Assembly (NCBI GenBank): GCA_035628915.1
Contig: DASPIW010000017.1
Span: forward strand, 40,355 to 104,354
From: JARBUG01 sp035628915
GTDB taxonomy: Bacteria > Bacillota > Sulfobacillia > Symbiobacteriales > Symbiobacteriaceae
Reading direction: 5' to 3'
Length of the DNA stretch: 64,000 nucleotides
Shown in pieces: positions 42,801-50,052 of the stretch. Both the position numbers and the translations under genes were made by a program. Under the pieces are notes generated by a model that was not told where the DNA came from, made no database searches, and was given only the letters and a program-made list of their open reading frames with translations. Position 1 is the stretch's first letter, and each line of letters opens with the position of its first letter.

Positions 42801-43107
42801 ACAGGTAGGCTTCAGTGTTGGAGACGGTCAGTTCCACCTTCTCGGCGGGCTGGAACTTCAACTGCTGGGCGATGCGCCGGAAGCGCTTGTACCACGGGGA
42901 GACGTGGCTCTCCTGAATCGTGTCGGTATCGAGCCAGAGGTAGCGGATGACCGGATAGTTCTCCAGCGGGCCGAGGGCGGAGAAGAAGCGGTCGCGGACC
43001 CGGGAAAGCACTTCGGCGCCGGTGCCGCCCAGGCCGATGATCAGCGTCGGCGAGGCCAGCCGGTGTGCCCGGGCTTCCAGTTCTTGCGGTTCTATCTCCC
43101 GAACCAT
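39820..43107 (-). CDS. Tubulin-like GTPase (Tubulin_2 type)
   Basis: A 1,095-residue protein. The N-terminal roughly 350 residues carry tubulin/FtsZ-type nucleotide motifs: LIIGLGGTGAEVLSRVRDRF near residue 23 and the T4-like glycine loop SSLAGGTGSGTFLDTAYLVR near 190. They are followed by MGFLLLPAVFGGPDKMSRLY and NHYNYSPP. This is the pattern of bacterial tubulin-like domain proteins (Tubulin_2), which are large, chromosomally coded and functionally unknown. The remaining 700 residues are mostly helical and charged, with no TM helix. GAGGAGGGGAAGG precedes the ATG. It is the largest gene of the cluster and probably the cytoplasmic filament or switch component (inference). A degenerate paralogue follows after two tandem repeats. 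Confidence 0.8.
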   Translation of the reverse strand: MVREIEPQELEARAHRLASPTLIIGLGGTGAEVLSRVRDRFFSALGPLENYPVIRYLWLDTDTIQESHVSPWYKRFRRIAQQLKFQPAEKVELTVSNTEAYLSHLNEYQHIRRWVYPHLTGKVSINEGAGQQRAYGRLAFFHNVDEIRSRLDTAVRGLIRIDADRIALEHGLRTNPDTLNVIIVSSLAGGTGSGTFLDTAYLVRQLVGQLAGNRRVTLMGFLLLPAVFGGPDKMSRLYANGYAAMKELNHYNYSPPPERQSPLADAERSVEHDYTLWWAANEQPATTTVTPFDVCYLVDGMNEGGAAASGEPQNETIFNMVSEAIFQDFDISEFGTAKRSSRDNLLQWLRDDAKPLVATDDADLRLPKRYFSMGLATITFPVERVRRACAAKLAMDVVDYWLRPSDEEVGAQDYLERTFLNAINFVEVEAGPNRPTRREVLDALYATSGGRRLQSEIVQRVSDVVQDVKQRGTDRAGRSWGAILHDEIEKIDRDWNGERTPDPKEWGAYVARMRQNQAHFLRDLRERLDRQITALIHNEHRGIGFALAVLDALEAKLTREKDGYIDVWTQELKVGQTQMQQWRSQLGECMADLSHYWDMSNWHLLRSITLEKMLSRFEEAAANLYQARIQCLARQFAIEVAAELRAMIAKDLDTGWRHRLNHLQETLAKVRSHLEERVTAYAEANPDPRQILLYDGPEDLARIYGRYVKVPTAAAKEYNDRAQEALGVGLLDVYNYTLDIGAVCDRLMQATAPHFATIEEDYDAFTEFQRKYPPNSSQWSEKIDDMLRACHHWLAWERGYTGIRDTMDDQKGRFILGMALNNDERRVRFAQTVSDRFGGRAQKQIVNLNSRSQIVFYVEVAGFALCQTKPLAAMRGQYQKSIASGLRDLHTDREDARFADLVVLSKDERAAKEMAARAYLLGCILGVLRPVESRDGRGNRDIAYEYLEKQPGLSPEPRYLGNHNAVVSYLMTKMDTLLLKVTDDITWRRAEILRNPSGQTEYAAVLRLWIEKYYPSRKIDMGNGVTEPVRSIEQRMLKDEMSQVMKGTSRAFEEQVEHLYRMIGEGDGFTVEMLDKRRVLLAAGQGAAAGTWPAG

Positions 43108-43124
43108 GGATTACCTTCCCCTCC

Positions 43125-43523
43125 TCAGGCCGAATGGCGGAAATGGCCGACCAGCGCCACCACCAGCAACAGCACTACCAGCGACAGGTCGACGTACCAG
43201 GCGACGGTGCCCCAGGGTTGGGGCCATAGCTGCAGATAGACGAAGAGGAACGTGGATGCCAGTCCCACGAAGCAGAGGAACAGGGCGACGCCGATGGCGA
43301 AGTCGACCGGCCAGCTCCGGTCCAGGAAGAAGCCGTAGGCCAGCCGGTAGAGCACCAGCGTGAGCCCGAGCATCGCCAGGGCCAGGAGGCTGAAGAGCAC
43401 GATCTCTTTCTTCGTCGGCCCTGTCGCGGCTTCGGCCGCGGCCGCAGCGGCGGGCAGGGCGGTCAGCCAGAGTGTCAGCAAAGGCAGCAAGGCTTTCCTA
43501 ATAGAGCCCGGTGTCGGATGCAC
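43125..43523 (-). CDS. Small membrane protein of the cluster (signal peptide plus three TM helices)
   Basis: A 132-residue protein. The N-terminus has a signal-like segment (KALLPLLTLWLTALPAAAAA), then TM helices near residues 45-70 (IVLFSLLALAMLGLTLVLY), 76-100 (DFAIGVALFLCFVGLASTFL) and 107-128 (YVDLSLVVLLLVVALVGHF). The translation starts at GTG 43523, eight bases after AGGAGG, inside the 3' end of the vWA gene (26-base overlap). Its position between the vWA membrane protein and the tubulin-like protein suggests a membrane adaptor (inference). No family recognised. Confidence 0.7.
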   Translation of the reverse strand: MHPTPGSIRKALLPLLTLWLTALPAAAAAAEAATGPTKKEIVLFSLLALAMLGLTLVLYRLAYGFFLDRSWPVDFAIGVALFLCFVGLASTFLFVYLQLWPQPWGTVAWYVDLSLVVLLLVVALVGHFRHSA

Positions 43524-45102
43524 GACTTCTTCCTCCTTTTCGCTGGGACGTGCGGGGGGCCCGCAGGCTGTAGAAGAACGACCGCCGGTCGCCCAGTGCA
43601 ATCTCGCCGGATGTGCCCTTCAGCGCACGCTTGGCGTTGCCTGCGCCGTCGGGTATGAAGATCAGTCCGCCCCCGGCGGTCGCCTTGATCAGGCCGAAGC
43701 CAGGCACTACGATGCTGCGCCTGAGCGAGACCAGCTCAAGCAGGTCGAAGTGGTCGCTCCAGACGCGAATCCAGCGGCGGCGCCCGAGGGTGGCCATGTA
43801 GAGCGCTGTCATCAGGCCGATGACAGCCAGCAGGAAGATGAGCAGTTCGAGCAGCCGCCACCAGGGCAGCGCCACATGCATCACCACAGGCGCCGAGAGG
43901 GGAATGGCGACGTCCGACCGGTTGCCCAGGATGGCCGGAATCAGGTGGACTTTGTAGAACTTCTCGGGCTGCACGGCCTCGAAGACGACATCTTCGACCA
44001 CCAGGCGCAGCTGCGCCTCGATGGTCCCCTCATCTTCCAGGGCGCCGAGGGGCTCCTTGAACGGGTTCCAGAGCATAAAGGGCGGGGCGACGTCCAGGTC
44101 GATGACGTAGCTGGCCGTCTGGCCCGGCGCCAGCGAGACCCGGGTGGGGGAGATCACCTGAGGGGCGTGCTCCGGCATGATGAAGAGCCCGCTGGACATG
44201 CCCGTCAGCTCTGCCGAGACTTTCGCATCGACGATGCGCAGGGCGGGGAAGCGGGAGCTGATTTTGAGCTGGAACTTGCCCCGGATGGGCTTCTGCTCCG
44301 CAAAGCCCCGGAGGGTGATGGCGCCGGTCGCGCGGTCGAAGCTGTATGTAGCGTTCGGGCTGATCGCCGGGTCCGCCGTGAAGCCGGCGATTTCGACCCG
44401 CAGGGTATCTTCGTTCAGGGGCCGGGCGAGGAAGCCGCCCTCGCCGATGTTCGCCTTCAGGAGCGAGGCGCCCAGGGCCGCCACCGCCTCGTCCAGCAGG
44501 CGGCTCTCTTCGGGGATGCTCTTGCCTGAGCGTTCCCGGGCCATGGCGTAGAGCACCAGGCCGTTCTTCTCTTTCACATCGACCGGGAAGACGTAGATGC
44601 GGTGCAGCTCCGTGTGGGCGGCCAGGCTCTGGTAGAAGCTTTCGGTGCTGCCCGTCTCATCCGCCGCCTGGTCGATGTTGTCCGTCAGCATCCAGATGAA
44701 CTGCGGCCCCTTGTGGGGTTTGATCTGCGCCAGGCCCGCATCCAGGGCGCCCGCCAGGTCGGTCCAGCCGCCCAGGGGCGCCAGCTTGAACCAGCGGCTG
44801 CGCAGTTCACTGACGGTGCCTTTGAAGACCCAACTCGGCGAAGTCCGGTCGCCATCCGTCTTCGAGAAGATGCCGACTTCGACCAGATCCGCCGGAGCGA
44901 AGGCCTTGTCGACGGCGACCAGCGTCTTGAGCAGCGCCTCCAGCTTGCCGTTCGTATACAGATGCACCCCTTCGGCCGGGTCTTCCATGCTGCCCGAGCC
45001 GTCCACCAGGATCACGTGCTTGCGGGCATCATCGGCGGCCATCACAGGTGCGCTGGCGCTGAGCCCGAGCAGAACCACAAGAAGCAAGATCAGCCGTTTC
45101 AT
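43498..45102 (-). CDS. Secreted/membrane von Willebrand factor A protein
   Basis: A 534-residue protein. A signal peptide (KRLILLLVVLLGLSASAPVM) is followed by a vWA domain with a complete metal-ion site: HVILVDGSGSM (DxSxS), GGWTDLAGAL (Thr) and WMLTDNID (Asp). Beta-sandwich segments follow (about residues 230-400, PTRVSLAPGQTASYVIDLDV). A TM helix near residue 418-440 (LLELLIFLLAVIGLMTALYM) leaves a cytoplasmic tail of about 90 residues (FGLIKATAGGGLIFIPDGAG). The protein could therefore sense or bind an outside ligand and signal to the cytoplasmic tubulin/Hsp70 components. The start overlaps the propeller-gene stop as ATGA. Confidence 0.82.
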   Translation of the reverse strand: MKRLILLLVVLLGLSASAPVMAADDARKHVILVDGSGSMEDPAEGVHLYTNGKLEALLKTLVAVDKAFAPADLVEVGIFSKTDGDRTSPSWVFKGTVSELRSRWFKLAPLGGWTDLAGALDAGLAQIKPHKGPQFIWMLTDNIDQAADETGSTESFYQSLAAHTELHRIYVFPVDVKEKNGLVLYAMARERSGKSIPEESRLLDEAVAALGASLLKANIGEGGFLARPLNEDTLRVEIAGFTADPAISPNATYSFDRATGAITLRGFAEQKPIRGKFQLKISSRFPALRIVDAKVSAELTGMSSGLFIMPEHAPQVISPTRVSLAPGQTASYVIDLDVAPPFMLWNPFKEPLGALEDEGTIEAQLRLVVEDVVFEAVQPEKFYKVHLIPAILGNRSDVAIPLSAPVVMHVALPWWRLLELLIFLLAVIGLMTALYMATLGRRRWIRVWSDHFDLLELVSLRRSIVVPGFGLIKATAGGGLIFIPDGAGNAKRALKGTSGEIALGDRRSFFYSLRAPRTSQRKGGRSRASDTGLY

Positions 45103-46340
45103 ACGAGACCCCCATTCGGCGCCACAGCATAGATGACGATTTCGCCCTGCCGGGACGCCAGGAAGAGCCGCCCTTCCGTGAGCACGGGCGCCGTGCGGGG
45201 CAAGTCTTTCACGCCTTGCAGCAGGTAATGCCGTTCGCCCTGGGAGAGGGCGTCGGCGAAGATCAGCGAGCCGTGCTCCGTCGCGGCGAAGACTGTGCCC
45301 CGGGTTAGCAGGGGCGCCGTCGAGAAGACGTCGCCGGAGATGAGCACAGAGGCGGGCGTCGCAGGGACGCACCGCTGCAGCCCGCGGGTGCCGGTGACGT
45401 AGACGTGGTGCTCGCTGCAGGCCAGGCCGGTGGCCTCCCCGAAGTTGTGCGTCGTCTTCAGGTGCAGCCGCTTGCCGGCGTGGATCATGACGAGGTAGCC
45501 GTCTGCATCAATGACGTACAGATGGTCGCCGGCGGCGGCGGCCCCGGCTCGGGTGCGAACGGCGCAGCCCAGGTGGTCGGCCCAGAGGCGGGCGCCCGTT
45601 ACGGGGTCGGCGCCCCAGATTTCGCCGGTCTGCTCAATGACCACGATCTGCTCCGCTGCGTGGACGAGTACCGCTTCGCCCTTGCCCTGGCGGGGGATCG
45701 CCCACTGCGGGGCGTTCTCTTTCAAAGGCACGGCGTGGACGGCCGCCTCCCCCGCTGCGCAGGCAATGGGGGGCGAGTCGAGCACCAGCAGGGTCTGGCC
45801 CCGTTCCGACGCGACGGGCTCGGCGAGGAGCGTGCGGGACGTGAGGGCGCCTTTTTTCAGAATCTCGGCCAGGAGGGTCGCTTCAAGGCCGCCGGCGCCC
45901 GCCGCCAGCAGATGCTCGTCCGACACCGCCACCGCCCCGATGCGGCTGCTGCGGCTGGGAACGAGCGTGACCAGGCGAGCGTCCCGGGCCCGGTAGACGG
46001 CTACCCCCCTGTTTGCGATGGGAAAGAAAAGGTGTCCATGCCGATAGACGAACTGGGCGCTGAGTTCCCCTTCCAGTGCGAACCGCCCGGCTTCGGCGAT
46101 GGCGGGGGCAAACGGCAGGCTGATGTTGATCAGTCCGCTCCCGGCGGCATCGCCGCGAGCCATGCGCCAGTCCCAGGGCGAGCAGAGGGCTGCTCCGCAT
46201 GTGCGGCAGTACCGGGCGAGCAGGCGGTTGGGCGCCCCGCAGCGGCAGCGGAGCACGTCGCGGTCGCAGGCCGGGCAGAACGCGGCGCCGTCAGCCGGCG
46301 CCCCGGTGCAGTCGGGATACGGACAGGTGCTGATGTTCAA
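45099..46340 (-). CDS. Double zinc-ribbon protein with PQQ-like beta-propeller
   Basis: A 413-residue protein. Residues 6-50 contain two zinc ribbons (CPYPDC, CPAC, CRC, CRTCG). The remainder is a propeller of PQQ/WD40-like blades, such as HGHLFFPIANRGVAVYRARD, GDHLYVIDADGYLVMIHAG and GTVFAATEHGSLIFADALS. It has no signal peptide, so it is cytoplasmic, and the propeller probably acts as a protein-binding scaffold. It starts at TTG 46340, nine bases after AGGAGG, and is translationally coupled to the vWA gene. Confidence 0.75.
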   Translation of the reverse strand: MNISTCPYPDCTGAPADGAAFCPACDRDVLRCRCGAPNRLLARYCRTCGAALCSPWDWRMARGDAAGSGLINISLPFAPAIAEAGRFALEGELSAQFVYRHGHLFFPIANRGVAVYRARDARLVTLVPSRSSRIGAVAVSDEHLLAAGAGGLEATLLAEILKKGALTSRTLLAEPVASERGQTLLVLDSPPIACAAGEAAVHAVPLKENAPQWAIPRQGKGEAVLVHAAEQIVVIEQTGEIWGADPVTGARLWADHLGCAVRTRAGAAAAGDHLYVIDADGYLVMIHAGKRLHLKTTHNFGEATGLACSEHHVYVTGTRGLQRCVPATPASVLISGDVFSTAPLLTRGTVFAATEHGSLIFADALSQGERHYLLQGVKDLPRTAPVLTEGRLFLASRQGEIVIYAVAPNGGLV

Positions 46341-46346
46341 TGCACG

Positions 46347-47996
46347 TCACCTCCTCGCCCTGATGAGCTGCCAAAGCTTCATAACGGGCCGGCGGATGGG
46401 GCCGGTCAGCCACATGATCAGATCGTGCAGGCGCATGGCCCGGGTCGGCGACAGCCGGACTTGCAGGGTATGCCGCTGCACGGGATTGACGAAGTCGTTG
46501 GAGACGAACTCGAGCGTGGCCGCCTTGGTGCCGCGGTCGCTCCGCTCCGTCACCACGTGGAGCGTTAGCTTGTTGTGGCGACGGATGACGGTGGCCCAGG
46601 GTTGATCAGAGGCAATCCGGTGGAGCTCGAGGCCGCCGCCGGCGTCGACCGCCTCAATTTCCGCAGTCGCTTCTTCGCCCGGGATCAGGGTCAGTGCCGG
46701 AAAGCGGACTTCAAGCCTGGGCACCAGGCACCGGCCATACACCCGGATGGCGCCGAGCGGCGCCCCGCCCAGGGCATCGTCGAAGACGAGCAGGTCCGTA
46801 TCGACGGTAACGGGGTTGGGCCGCATGTTGCGCAGGTAGAGCAGGTCGCCGGACTGGCGCAGGACCCCTGCCAGTTCCGGCGGAATCGCCACCCGCAGCC
46901 GGCTGCGGCGGTAGTCCGAACGGGAGACCCTGATGACGCAGCTCTTCGCCTCGCGGTAGCGGAGCGTGCCGTAGTCGAACGCGGTGCTCTCCAGCACGGC
47001 GGAGACCACATCCAGGTCGTAGTGTAGGTGAGCGGTGCGCCAGGCGGGTAGGACGGCGTTGGTCCGCACGGTGATGCTGCCCTGCAGGCGCCCGGGCCGG
47101 AGCGTGTCGGGCGGCCCGATCTTCACCTCGAGGGCGCGGGATTGGCCGGGACTGATCGTAATGCCCTTCATTTGCAGGGCGGCGTTGCCCTTGTTGGTGA
47201 CCACGACCGGGGCGGTGCTGGTCCCGCCCGGGATGACCGGGGGCATGGCGACCGCAGCGACGCTGAAGCGGGGCCGGGGGCCGTCTGCGGTCAGCTTGCG
47301 GCTCACATTCAGCCGCGTGAGTTCCGTGCCCGCAAAGAGCGTCTGCAGGGCGATGGCCCCGTCGGTCTCGTCGAACCAGGTGCCGTCCTCCTCACAGCGC
47401 ACGGTGATCTCCGCCGCCTCGCCGGGCGCCAGATCGACCAGTTCGGGCGCCACGGTCAGCCAGGGCACGGTGGGCGCCAGGCGCCCGGACAGGGGACGGG
47501 GCCCGGCGTTGGTCAGCACTGTCGCCCGCTCCAGTATGGGCGCCCACGGTCCGGCAAAGCTGATCACTTCCTCGGTAAACCACGGGAGGGGTGCGTCAGG
47601 CACGCCTATTGTCAGCCGATGGGTTGCTGCCCGCCCGGGTCTTACGGTGAAAGTCAGGTGGTGCGGGCCCGCGCTGAGCCGGCGCGGGCGGAAGGTAAAT
47701 TCGATCAGGGCGGGGGCGCCGCCCGGCGTCACAACATCGCTGCTGCATCGCCACTCCGCCCAGTCCGCCGCGGCCACTTCCACCCGCAGGTCGCAGGGTT
47801 CGGCGCCGGCGTTGTAGACCGGGACGGCCAGCCGGCGGAGGCCGCCATGCAGAGTGACGGCCGGCGGTATCTGCACGTACGGGTACGGCTCCGGGTGCAG
47901 GGCCGGATACGGCGGTTCCAGCGCCGGGAGGCCCAGGGCGCCCTGCCGGAGCTGTTCGTGGGCAATCGGTCGCGCCAGTTGATAGACCACATCCAT
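46347..47996 (-). CDS. Multi-Ig-like beta-sandwich protein
   Basis: A 549-residue protein made of repeated immunoglobulin-like domains. Recurrent phrases are APVVVTNKGNAALQMKGITI, AIEFTFRPRRL-type strands, and VDLAPGEAAEITVRCEEDG, all typical of DUF11/CARDB-like or Hydin-like folds. The zinc-ribbon Hsp70 of this cluster has similar domains (HITNLGQGTLVVTHAALQGN). No TM helix and no signal peptide are evident, and the C-terminus is basic. It probably is an adaptor that shares a folding type with the Hsp70. The ATG at 47996 is close to AGGGAGAG; the GTG at 47990 has better spacing and may be the real start. Confidence 0.65.
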   Translation of the reverse strand: MDVVYQLARPIAHEQLRQGALGLPALEPPYPALHPEPYPYVQIPPAVTLHGGLRRLAVPVYNAGAEPCDLRVEVAAADWAEWRCSSDVVTPGGAPALIEFTFRPRRLSAGPHHLTFTVRPGRAATHRLTIGVPDAPLPWFTEEVISFAGPWAPILERATVLTNAGPRPLSGRLAPTVPWLTVAPELVDLAPGEAAEITVRCEEDGTWFDETDGAIALQTLFAGTELTRLNVSRKLTADGPRPRFSVAAVAMPPVIPGGTSTAPVVVTNKGNAALQMKGITISPGQSRALEVKIGPPDTLRPGRLQGSITVRTNAVLPAWRTAHLHYDLDVVSAVLESTAFDYGTLRYREAKSCVIRVSRSDYRRSRLRVAIPPELAGVLRQSGDLLYLRNMRPNPVTVDTDLLVFDDALGGAPLGAIRVYGRCLVPRLEVRFPALTLIPGEEATAEIEAVDAGGGLELHRIASDQPWATVIRRHNKLTLHVVTERSDRGTKAATLEFVSNDFVNPVQRHTLQVRLSPTRAMRLHDLIMWLTGPIRRPVMKLWQLIRARR

Positions 47997-48002
47997 CTCT
48001 CC

Positions 48003-49097
48003 CTACGGCGTCGCCACCACCTGCGCCAGACGGACGACTTCGCCGCGGTATCGGTAACCGGGCACGATTACCCGGAGGATCTTCCCGTCCGAATAGCGGG
48101 AGTCCGGCTCCCGGGCCACGACGACGTGCAGCCGCTGGTTGACCCGGTCGCCCGGCTGGATCTCGATCTCCTCCACTTCCAGTTCCCGCAGGCGGGCCAG
48201 CAGCGACTGGACCACGGAACGCGCGGCGTCGGCAGCCGCTCCGCCGCCTGCTTCCCGGCGCCCCACCGCCTCGGCGAGGCTGTGCTTCAAGTCCATGAAG
48301 CCGCCGATCAGGTCGCCCAGCTCTGCCTCCAGCTTGGCCATCCGTTCACGGCCGGCATCGGCGGCGGGGGCGCTGTCCGGGGCGCCCGCCGCGTGGGCCG
48401 CAATGCACCGGTTTAGTTCCTGGTTCAGGGCGGTCAGCACCCCGCTCAGGTCGACCCGGGGCACGGCCCGGGCGCCCCCCGGGGCAGCCGTCAGGCAGTC
48501 CTTCGCGGAGACCGGCGGCAGCTTCAGGTCAGCCGTCCAGGGGCACCGCCCTGTCAGCTCTTCTTCCCACGCCGTCACCTCAGCGTAAAGCCGGTCTGCC
48601 TGCCGCCGCAGGGCCAGGTAGCGGTCAGCGGCGGGTTTGAGATCGGGGTCCGCGCCGAACCGGTTCACGTGCCGGTGTGCCTGCCCGGCCCACTGCCGGA
48701 GGGGCTCCAGGCGGATCGTCCGGAACTGCTCCAGGGTCCGGGCCAATGGGGCTGCACCTGCCTGCCCGGGCGGGGCGCCGGCCGCCATCCGCTCCGTAAC
48801 GGCTGCGACCAGCTCCCCCCACCATTGCCCAAACCACACCATGACCGGATCGGGCGCCGGTTCAGCGGGCGGTGCCTCGGCCGGGGCCTCGGCGGGGCCG
48901 GGCGCCGGCTCGCCCGAAAGCGCGGCGAGCCGCCGCACCTCCGTAACGAGCCGCACCTGGGCGTCCAGCCCGGTGACGGATGCCTGCATGTCGGCCACGT
49001 CGCTCTGGAGCTTCTCCACATCCGACCGGAACGCTTCCAGCCGCCTGATGGCGTCGCCGATCTCCCGGGCGAGAGTGTGAACCTGCGAATCTTTCAC
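48003..49097 (-). CDS. GrpE-like nucleotide-exchange factor with long coiled coil
   Basis: A 364-residue protein. Residues 1-60 form a coiled coil (EIGDAIRRLEAFRSDVEKLQ). A Pro/Ala-rich linker follows (about 65-90), then a long helical middle. The last 60 residues are a GrpE head: EIQPGDRVNQRLHVVVARE, then SDGKILRVIVPGYRYRGEVV and RLAQVVA, matching the GxxFDxxxHxAV and GxVxxxxxxGYxxxxxxLRxAxV pattern of GrpE, though the GrpE Phe and the usual His-Glu-Ala are altered. It probably exchanges ADP on the Hsp70 encoded two genes upstream. I chose the GTG at 49097, nine bases after GGAGAGG; the ATG at 49118 has no clear site. Ordinary GrpE is about 200 residues. Confidence 0.75.
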   Translation of the reverse strand: MKDSQVHTLAREIGDAIRRLEAFRSDVEKLQSDVADMQASVTGLDAQVRLVTEVRRLAALSGEPAPGPAEAPAEAPPAEPAPDPVMVWFGQWWGELVAAVTERMAAGAPPGQAGAAPLARTLEQFRTIRLEPLRQWAGQAHRHVNRFGADPDLKPAADRYLALRRQADRLYAEVTAWEEELTGRCPWTADLKLPPVSAKDCLTAAPGGARAVPRVDLSGVLTALNQELNRCIAAHAAGAPDSAPAADAGRERMAKLEAELGDLIGGFMDLKHSLAEAVGRREAGGGAAADAARSVVQSLLARLRELEVEEIEIQPGDRVNQRLHVVVAREPDSRYSDGKILRVIVPGYRYRGEVVRLAQVVATP

Positions 49098-49123
49098 AGT
49101 CTCAGTCCTCTCCGTCATCCGCT

Positions 49124-50050
49124 TCAGGGGAGCCGGACCTGCAGCGGCACCGCCGCCTCGGCGGCGCCGTCGGGGCGCAGGATCCGGAGCTCACCGCTGG
49201 TATCGTCGTTCACCGTCACCATCAGCAGCCAGGGATCGCTGCTATGGTGACCGGCTTCGACATGCTGCTCGGCTACGACCTGATTCCCCGCCCAGTTGGG
49301 CTGGCAGGCGGCGACCACCCGGATCAGCATGCCGTCGGGGCCCGGGGGCCGGAGCGCCAGCACCCGGCGCCCGGGCTGCAGCGCCATCAGCGGCGCCACC
49401 GCCCCGCCTGGCAGCGCCAGGCCAAGCGCCACCGGCAGGTCCGGGGCGAGGCGCAGCCGGGTGCCCTGCGCCGACAGGCGGGCGGCGCCCCGGGCCAGCG
49501 CCTCCGGGGCCGGCGCCTCAGCGCCCGGTTCCGCCGCCTCGGTCGTCAGGCTGGTCAGCGTCAACGCTGGACCGTCGCGCCGGAACTCCGCCCGATGCTG
49601 CCACTGACCATCGGCAATGGAGATCCCGCCACCTAAAGCAGCCACTTCGCTCACAATGCGCACTCGCCCCCAGCCGGCATCGGCGGCAGCGGCGGCGAGT
49701 AAATCCGCCGCCTCAGCGCCCACCGCATGCGACAGCGCCAGGACGGGCTCAGCCGCCCCGCGCAGGCGTTCGGGCGGTATCTGCTGCCGCAGCGTCGCCA
49801 GCAGGGCCGCCAGCAGGCTCCGGGCGACGCCCGGCTCTCCGCCCGCATACCCCCAGCGCCTGGGGTGCTGCAGCAGCGGCTCGCGCCCTGCTGCCACCGC
49901 CTCGTCACCGGCCAGCAGAATCTCAACGATGGCCGCGTCGCTCGGGGCACAAACGACGGCAGGCTGCACCGCCAGCCACTCTTCCCCACCCGGGCCCCAG
50001 CCGGCAGCAGCCGCCACCACATCGCCGATCGCCAGACCGATGCCGCCCAT
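49124..50050 (-). CDS. Degenerate Hsp70-like protein
   Basis: A 308-residue protein. IGLAIGDVVAAAAGW at the start stands where a true Hsp70 has IGIDFGTTNS. LALSHAVGAEAADLLAAAAA and RVRIVSEVAALGGG match the spacing of TVPANFTPPQVRATVEACN and AEVVRRHMMDEPVGAA in the neighbouring real Hsp70. The C-terminal part (LMVTVNDDTSGELRILRPDG) resembles its substrate-binding end. The phosphate and adenosine loops are not conserved and the protein is much shorter than a full Hsp70. I read it as an inactive Hsp70 relative that pairs with the active one (inference). AAGGAG, eight bases before ATG 50050, lies inside the hsp70 3' end. Confidence 0.5.
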   Translation of the reverse strand: MGGIGLAIGDVVAAAAGWGPGGEEWLAVQPAVVCAPSDAAIVEILLAGDEAVAAGREPLLQHPRRWGYAGGEPGVARSLLAALLATLRQQIPPERLRGAAEPVLALSHAVGAEAADLLAAAAADAGWGRVRIVSEVAALGGGISIADGQWQHRAEFRRDGPALTLTSLTTEAAEPGAEAPAPEALARGAARLSAQGTRLRLAPDLPVALGLALPGGAVAPLMALQPGRRVLALRPPGPDGMLIRVVAACQPNWAGNQVVAEQHVEAGHHSSDPWLLMVTVNDDTSGELRILRPDGAAEAAVPLQVRLP

Positions 50051-50052
50051 CG

